Shown here piece by piece: positions 57,801-64,000 of a DNA stretch of 64,000 bases. The position numbers and the translations under genes are program-made. Source of the stretch: Chondrus crispus (lineage: Eukaryota; Rhodophyta; Florideophyceae; Gigartinales; Gigartinaceae). The notes beneath the pieces were generated by a model. That model worked only from the letters and a program-made list of their open reading frames with translations. It was not told the origin of the DNA and searched no databases. Within the stretch, counting starts at the first letter, position 1. Each line of letters begins with the position of its first letter. The stretch lies in NCBI RefSeq assembly GCF_000350225.1, contig NW_005179291.1:235454-299453 (forward strand), read 5' to 3'.

Positions 57801-59663
57801 TGCATTTGTCATTTTCAAATGACACTTGCAAGCCCTTTGAAACGATTTGGCTAACAAACAGAAGCGAGTATCCGAAATCAGGGACATGCAAAATTGTTGG
57901 ACAATTTGCAAGGATGTGGACTACCATTGACGTTCAACATGAATTCTACCTCACCACGACCAGCGACATTGGCTCTAGCCTTCGTGCCCATCTCGACTGA
58001 TCCAGATTGCATCTGTTCATAAGTAACGAACAAAGAGCGATCAAATGTAATGTGGGCACTGCAACCGGAATCCACAAGCCATGACCCTGCGTTTACTGCC
58101 TTCCTTTCGGGAGAAGAAGTCGAAAGCAGGCATGTAAAGTCGCTTTCAGCAAAGGCAGCAGTAGAAGTTTCATCTCGAGATACGAATGCACTTGGCTTCA
58201 TGCCGATGTTGCGGGACCGGAACCCGTCTGGCGGTGCTGGTCGGCGCCCATTCACATCCTTGCCCCAGCAACGCGCTGCAGAGTGTCCATGTCGATTACA
58301 GTTCGTACATCTCATATCACGTCGAATAGGCATGCGATTGACAAGTGCAGGTGCGTGGGGTGAAGTAGTAGAAGCGGTCTTCATGCTCTCTCGTTGTTCC
58401 TCTTGCAGCAGACGACTCTTCACAAAATCGAGTCCAAACACTTTATCCTCATTGCCAAGTGCGTCAAGTGCAACAATCAAGTTATCAAATCGTGGAGGCA
58501 AACCATTTAACACAGCCATTGCAATTTCTTTATCGTCAATCTCAACACTCATTGAATGCAATCTGGCAGCAAGTTGCTTCACACGATTGATGAACACGAG
58601 CACTTTCTCGGATGGGAGCATGGATACAGTGTAAAAGTCGCGACGGGCGGCAAGTTTGTTGAGCAAAGTGTGACGCTCAAACACATTCAGAATCGCCTCC
58701 CATGTCTCTTTTGCACTGCTACACCCTCGCACATGTTGCAAGTAGTCATCAGAAAGCGTGATTCCGATGACTGCCTTTGCTTTCGCATCACCACTGTGGC
58801 ATGACGGCGGTTCGCGATTAGATTTAGATCAGATCAATACGAACCATACGCGCGCACACGTGTACCCCCACGTGTACGGAGGACGCGGGACCACACGCGT
58901 ACACGTGTAGGAGGCGCGTACCACCGCGCGCACAGTACGCGTCCCACACGTGTGCTCTCAGCCCCGACGGCTGACAGCATTACAGCGCGGGACGACCCGC
59001 GCTACAGTAAGTTACTACAGCATACCGGTACTGTAGTATTATGATAGACGCATTGTATACATTAAATACGAGCGCAACCGGCGGCGGGGTGGGTGGACAA
59101 GCACGGACTTGTCCACGACCTACCGCCTAGGTCCGTCTTCCAGCTTAACTAACGAGCGCGATTCGCCTTCGCGCGCGTTAACCGGGACAAAGCGGGTAGG
59201 GGACAGCTGCGTACGCGAACGAGCCTAGATCCGCCTCCGCCCGTCAGCGCTGGTACGTTACCCAGCGCTGCTCCGGGGCGTCGAGGCGTAGATCGGCCCG
59301 CGCGTACGCTCGTCCCCGACCGTCCCGCTCTACCACGCTACCAGGGCCCGCTTCCCTGTCTCGTTAGCTGTGTGTTCTCCCCGTCTTCTCGCCCCTCGTA
59401 CGGGTCTACGTCGAGCTAAGTATACACCCCTCTCCGTTGGGGGGTGTTATACTACAACCACGAATCCACTTCCTGCGATCATCTGAGGTCGCATTTTCCG
59501 ATATATCATCAAAAACGTATTGATCGACATCTCGGAGAGCAAGCAGTAGCTGGATTTTCTGCTTCCAGATGTAAAAGTTAGATGCGGTCAGCTTCTCGAT
59601 TCTGACCGATCCAGAGCTTTGGTCATCCATTTCGCCGAATGGATGTACTCTTCGAGTATACAA
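54863..59663 (-). pseudogene. copia C gag-pol
   Basis: Gag starts near 59640 (MDDQSSGSVRIEKLTASNFY) and continues beyond the solo LTR. The CCHC knuckle CTNCNRHGHSAARC is near 58300 and the protease VDSGCSAHITFDRSLF near 58050. The integrase core is around 57150-57480 (DVCGPLEVQSTGGSRYF, RIDRGGEYLS, EQNGVAERLNRTL), RT around 55800-56300 (ARGFQQVQGLDYTETYAPV, YVDDLLLAGSD) and RNase H at 54880-55400 (SDADWAGCSDSRKSTSGYVF). It is broken, with about three breaks. Confidence 0.9.
58790..59461 (+). repeat. gypsy solo LTR with target duplication ACCAC
   Basis: LTR 58795-59456 (662 bp) starts TGTGGCATGAC and ends TATACTACA, flanked by ACCAC (58790-58794, 59457-59461). It has the G-family layout with CACGTGT boxes, ATTAAATACG TATA-like box near 59061, stem-loop 59245-59270 (CAGCGCTGG, loop TACGTTAC, CCAGCGCTG) and terminal ACACCCC/GGGGTGT hairpin. 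It is the most diverged of the five LTRs, so the oldest or of a sub-family. Confidence 0.95.
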
Positions 59664-59812
59664 CGTCTTCCGTCCCGGGATCCCAAGCCGTTAACCGATA
59701 GTCAACACAATGGCAAGCCCACCCGTATAGGAAGTTTGTAGCGATTACTGGGAAACGTTCTTGGTGCTTGTTCCCGGCGGAGTGGAACAAGCGTATTCTT
59801 CTTAAAAATGCC
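59664..59812 (-). other. copia C leader
   Basis: It contains a 50-bp block (59677-59726) identical to the copia A leader. A short hairpin GCTTGTTCC/GGAACAAGC (59768-59794) lies to its right. Beyond 59726 it no longer resembles copia A. Confidence 0.6.
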
Positions 59813-60067
59813 TTAGGGCGCTACCCCTATATGTCGGCCAGTGCGGGTCTTTCGACTGTGAACTAAATCAAACGTGCCACGAGTAAGCACAACAACTTTG
59901 CCTGTAGACGAACCAGGACTTTTGGTTACTACCGCGAACGGTCCCTGCAACCTAAATCGGCTTGTCCAAACTTGATACGGTACTGCCTCAAGGGTCTCCC
60001 ACAACACAAGAATGAAACTGCCTTCGTCGTACTCGTGTGATTTGTTCACAATCACTCCTTGGGTCAC
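59813..60067 (-). pseudogene. possible pol C-terminal remnant of another retroelement
   Basis: An 84-residue open frame on the minus strand contains SFILVLWETLE, then RFRLQGPFAVVTK and a following VHSRKTR. This resembles the small SH3-like domain at the end of gypsy-type integrases (L-x-GPF-x-VV). The match is weak, there is no neighbouring integrase core, and it could be chance. It lies between the copia C leader and a copia A LTR. Confidence 0.3.
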
Positions 60068-60089
60068 CCTCTTCCGTGCAAACTTAATC

Positions 60090-61340
60090 TATTGAAAATG
60101 TGCGACCACATGCTGTTATCTGGAAAGTGCAAAATCGAGCGACACGTGTACATGACTTGACGGTCCGGACCCTCACCCCATATCACCACATGACACGTTT
60201 AAAGTCTCAGATTTTGGGGTTCTGGGGACGTAAGTGGACTTTTGGAGGGTTATGCAAATTTGCATAAATGCCGAAAATTTGCATTTGGTCCGAACCGTTA
60301 TAGGGCTACACAGGCAATACTGCAAATCTATTGGGTGTCGGTTCAAATGCTGCAATTCTATTGGTCTGTTATTGTCCACTTATATGCAGTCATGCTGGTG
60401 ATATATCTTGAATGATCGATATACGTTTTAATTACATCATTTCGGGGGTTTCAAGTTGTTCACCATGGTTGTAATGGGTAATTACTTGTGGCCTTGGCGC
60501 TGGACACTTGTGTGCGGTGTACACATGTACACATCGCCAGGTTGCTGCGTTTACGTACACTTGTACACGTCGCCTACATACGGTCCGGCGCGTGTCCGAG
60601 CACAGTACATGTGAATTAAAAGTACAACAAGTATTTCTCGCAAGAGACATGTACTTACGTGAGTATTCAGTGTACGCGTCACGCTGTATGCGACCCTTGC
60701 ATCAGCATGCGCCGTTGTACTACACTCTCGTCAGCATGCGACATTGTACTGTGCTCTCGTTATGGTGCGCCGTTGGATGCAAGTTGATGACAGTACTGGT
60801 GTGATTCACATCGGATATCACGTGAGATGTGTAGAAAGTCTGGATGCACATTGTTGCTATCCGTGATAGTTGTCTGGCAGTGTGTACCGAAATTAGTAAG
60901 GTACGAAACAAGGGCATGTATGGGGACTGAGATATGACAGGACTTTGCGTTGTTGGAAATAGAGAGATGCCAAGATGTTCATTGTGCAAGAATATATTCT
61001 GTCATGTCTGGATGCAGATTAGTAAGGTGTGAAACGATTGCATGCATAGGGCCATGGTTTACAGTCACTCGAAATGTGTAGAAACTGTTGTGCACTGATA
61101 GTCAATAGTCAATTCGTAAGGTGGAAATAGAACAGTGCGGACGGGCCAGAAGAGGACCGCGCTTGGTCGCGCATATGGTGAGTACGGTTTACCAGGTGCC
61201 AAAGTAATGGGATAGTGTAACACTCAAAGTGTATAAGTATCGCCGAAAGACGGCTCCCAGTAAACCTCGGCACCAACTCCTTCACTCACACACATCAACC
61301 TGCCCTCCTTCTTTCCCTTGCCCCTCCAAACCTACCATTA
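60090..61340 (+). repeat. copia A LTR (1251 bp)
   Basis: It runs from TATTGAAAATG to CCTACCATTA. The palindrome TTATGCAAATTTGCATAA lies near 60250. It is close to the LTR at 43689-44930 (shared variants such as the 44100-type GTACAC block), so the two are from one sub-lineage. Confidence 0.9.
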
Positions 61341-61396
61341 GGTTATGGGCCCAGTCCCTCGCTGTCGTTTCACTGCATGAGTCTGCCGTTTTCGTT

Positions 61397-61841
61397 CCGT
61401 TGTTTCTGCCGTCGTTGTCGCTGTCGTTTTCGCTGCCGTTTCTCGTCGTTGTTTCCGCTGGTCTTCTCGCTGTCGTTGTCGCTCTCGTTCTTGCCGTCGT
61501 TCTTGGTTTTGGTTTTCGCTGCTGCTGTCGTTCTTGCTCTCTTGTGTGAATTGGTTTTGGTCATCGCCCCCGCTGTCTTCGTTGTCTTCGTTCTCGGTTT
61601 GGCTTTCGTTCTTGCTGTGGTTCTTGCTGCTGTCTCTGTCTTTGGTCTACGTCTTCGTTTCCGCTCCCGCTACCGCCGTCGTCGTCAATCTCGTATTTGG
61701 TTTTTCTTCGTTCTCTCATGCAAAGTAAGTTTTGAGTTTCATTCCATTTCCTACAGCGACAACGACAGCGAGAAGACCAGCGGAAAGAACGACCAGACAC
61801 GGCAGCGAAAACGACAGCGACAACGACGGCAGAAACAACGG
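61397..61841. repeat. 86-bp inverted repeat inside the leader
   Basis: Arms 61397-61482 and 61756-61841 are reverse complements over 86 bp with about four mismatches. The right arm (GCGACAACGACAGCGAGAAG onward) replaces the normal leader sequence seen at 45345-45440 and 51970-52060. It is therefore a local fold-back copy of the leader's own repeat. Confidence 0.9.
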
Positions 61842-61924
61842 TGTGAATACCTGTTCTTACGGGGTTGTGTTAGATCTGGAATTAGTACCGGTGCGCTCTG
61901 CGCCTGGGAAGCTGGTCACCGGTC

Positions 61925-63157
61925 GAAGGAAGGCAGGTTGATGTGTGTGAGTGAAGGAGTTGGTGCCGAGGTTTACTTTGAAGCCGTTTTCCTGCGATAC
62001 TTATACACTTCGAGTGCTACACTATCGCTCTACTCCGACTCCCAGTAAACCATACTCTACTATGCGCGACCAAGCGCGGTCCTCTTGTGGCCCGACCATA
62101 CTGTTCGATTTCCACCTTACGAATCGATTCGTAACTATTAGCTCACAACTATTTCTACACATTCCAAATGACTGTAAACCATGGCCCTATGCATGCAACT
62201 GTTTCACACCTTACTAATCTGCATCCAGTCATGCCAGACTTCATTGTTGTGCAACGAACAACTTGGCACTTGTCTATTTCCAACAACGCAAACGTCTTTC
62301 ATATCACAATCGCCATACGTATCCTTGTTTCTCACCTTACTAATTTCGCCAAGCACTGTCAGATAATTATGGCAAGTTATAACAATGTGCATCCAGACTT
62401 TCTACACAACTCACATGAGAATACATGTAAATCACACGAGTACTGTCATGAACTTGCATCCAACGGCGCACCATGACGAGAGCACAGTGCAACGGCGCGT
62501 GCTCACGCAAGACTCGCATACAGCGTGACGCGTACACAGAATAATCGCACAACTGTATTCCTCTCGCGAGAAGTACTTGTTGTACTTTTGATTCACATGT
62601 ACTGTACTCGGACACGCGCAGGATCGCAAACAGTCTGACACTGTAAAACTGTAAACCCTCATGTGCATACACCTGGATGCGTGTACATGTGTACGTACAC
62701 GAATCCACCTGGCGACGTGTCAATGTGTACACGGCATACATGTGTCCCGCCCGGGGGCCCCATGCAATTACCCATTACAACCATGGCAAACCACTTGAAA
62801 CCCCAAAACAACGTAATTATGGCATATACAGGCCATTTAAAGTACATCACAAGGCCAATGACGCACACGTGGACAACGCTCGACCAATAGATTTGCAGCA
62901 TTAGACCTGAGGGCCAATAGAATTGCAGTATTTCCTGTGTAGTCTATAGTGCTACGGGCCAAGGTTCCACTTGGCAAAACTATGCAAATTTGCATGACCC
63001 TCCGAGAGGCCACTTTCGTCCCCGGAACCCCAAAATCTGGGATTTTACACGTGTCATGTCGTGATATGGGTAAGAGCGCCCGGACGTGCAGTCATGTACA
63101 CGTGTCACTCGATTTTGACCTTTTCAGATAACAGCATGTGGTCGCACATTTTCAATA
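61925..63157 (-). repeat. diverged copia A 3' LTR (about 1.23 kb)
   Basis: It starts TATTGAAAATGTGCGACC at 63157 (minus) and is truncated by a few bases at 61925. Only part of the octamer palindrome persists (CTATGCAAATTTGCATGA near 62980). GTACAC and ACACGTGT words are kept (62690-62740, 63045, 63100). Substitutions are frequent throughout, suggesting an older copy or a sub-family. Confidence 0.85.
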
Positions 63158-64000
63158 CCTCCCCTCGATCACATGCTTTGGGCAGCTTTGCACTCGGAAA
63201 GCCCAACCATGCCCACGAACTTTTCAAACAGCACGCGACCAAGTGGTTTGGTCAGCATATCGGCTGGCATTTCTGTTGTCGGACAATGGTACAATGTGAC
63301 CAGTTTTCGCTGCACCGCATCTCGAACAAAATGATACGTAATATCAATGTGCTTGTTGCGACGATTTGTAGATTCGTTCTGAGCAAACGCAATCGTACCA
63401 GCGTTGTCACATCCAACGCAAATTGTTGGATCCGAATTCGCACCAAGTACATCAGCATGGAAGCGTCGAAGCCACGCGGCCTCTTTGCATGCTTCACTGA
63501 GTGCGATGTATTCTGCCTCACAAGTAGACTTTGCAACTACTGTTTGTTTCCGGGAAGCCCAACTGATAGGCCCATCACAAAGCTTGAACACGTACCCACT
63601 CGTTGATTTCCGTGATTCAAGGCATCCACCCCAATCTGCGTCGCTATACCCATGAAGTTCCGTACCAAGATCATCTTTACCAAACACTATTCCAAGATGC
63701 TGGTACCCACGCAAGTATCTCAAAACACGTTTCACACCTGTCCAATGCGAATCGTGAGGGTCGGCACAGTGTTGAGATAACTTTCCAATGGCAAACGCAA
63801 TATCGGGGCGGGTCCCGACCATTAGGAACATTAGACATCGAATGGCCTGACGATATGGTTCAAAGCATGGATTGTCATCAGTGCCAGTTTCGGCCACTTG
63901 CATTGTGACATGTCGAGACTGTTCCATCGGAGTAACGCAAGGATTGCATGCCGACATTTTGAACCGTTTCAGTACTGCTTGGGCATACTTCGACTGCGTG
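63158..64000 (-). CDS. copia A copy 4 pol, RT end and RNase H
   Basis: An open frame from the window edge to the stop at 63169: FKMSACNPCVTPMEQSR, MVGTRPDIAFAIGKLSQHC, SDADWGGCLESRKSTSGYVF, SRKQTVVAKSTCEAEYIAL and a C-terminal NRRNKHIDITYHFVRD. This is the standard copia RNase H, about 260 residues seen. A polypurine tract CGAGGGGAGG follows directly. Confidence 0.9.

Larger units (their letters stand above)
54091..59812 (-). mobile_element. Ty1/copia element C, broken, carrying a gypsy solo LTR
   Basis: Minus strand: 3' LTR (54091-54862), pol, gag and leader. It is related to copia A (about two-thirds protein identity by eye in RT) but a distinct family. A gypsy LTR interrupts gag. There are about three breaks besides that insertion. 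The 5' LTR is not visible; the leader fades into unrelated sequence after 59726. Confidence 0.85.
60090..61924 (+). mobile_element. copia A 5' end (LTR and leader), truncated
   Basis: LTR 60090-61340 is followed by the primer-binding site GGTTATGGGCCCAG (61341-61354) and the pyrimidine-rich leader. It is then cut at about 61924 by a minus-strand LTR. No coding region follows. The head-to-tail-inverted join resembles that at 52142/52143. Confidence 0.88.
61925..64000 (-). mobile_element. Ty1/copia A copy 4, continues past the window
   Basis: The minus-strand 3' LTR (61925-63157) is followed by RNase H and the end of RT running off the right edge. Its LTR is clearly diverged from the other four LTRs of the family, while its coding part is close to copies 1-3. 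The coding part visible here is open. Confidence 0.9.

Overview
This window is eukaryotic nuclear DNA and is almost entirely a retrotransposon graveyard. About 55 of 64 kb belongs to LTR elements of two superfamilies, Ty3/gypsy (chromodomain-bearing, very GC-rich) and Ty1/copia. They are nested in one another and often head-to-head or tail-to-tail. Only about 6.4 kb (14.9-21.3 kb) is an AT-richer island with host-like or DNA-transposon content. Compact intron-poor genes and this mixture of elements would fit a red alga such as a florideophyte. That is my inference; nothing in the window proves the species, and stramenopiles are an alternative.

Layout. (1) 1-10195: a broken gypsy chromovirus (G1). 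Its 5' part is outside the window, it has a 4-kb non-coding tail full of hairpins, and its 3' LTR ends at 10195. It sits inside the gag of an old copia element (copia B, 10196-14910). Copia B was also hit by a second gypsy insertion, now a solo LTR with a perfect 5-bp target duplication (10893-11533). (2) 14911-21330: the AT-rich island. It holds a degenerate Crypton-like tyrosine-recombinase transposon (17.4-19.7 kb) with a 56-bp perfect palindrome, and a small RING-finger gene (20358-20795). (3) 21331-21701: a hairpin and a 93-bp tandem repeat. (4) 21702-38093: a minus-strand gypsy remnant (G3) split by a nearly whole 13.3-kb gypsy element (G2, 23651-36972, target duplication CCGGG). (5) 38094-54090: three copies of a second copia family (copia A) in alternating orientation, including a pair of inverted 1,998-bp arms. 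(6) 54091-59812: a minus-strand copia C element carrying a gypsy solo LTR (duplication ACCAC). (7) 60090-64000: copia A LTR and leader (+), then a diverged copia A LTR and RNase H (-) running off the window.

The most unusual signals are these. The gypsy tail carries an array of about 37 hairpins and is bounded by duplicated polypurine-tract modules. Stem-loops in the gypsy LTRs change by compensatory substitutions between copies. Copia A carries an extra open frame upstream of gag with two U1/JAZ-type zinc fingers. Three unrelated LTR families share clusters of the ACGTGT motif. Copia families A and C share an identical 50-bp leader block. Counts and identities quoted are by eye. No alignments, folding or database searches were run.
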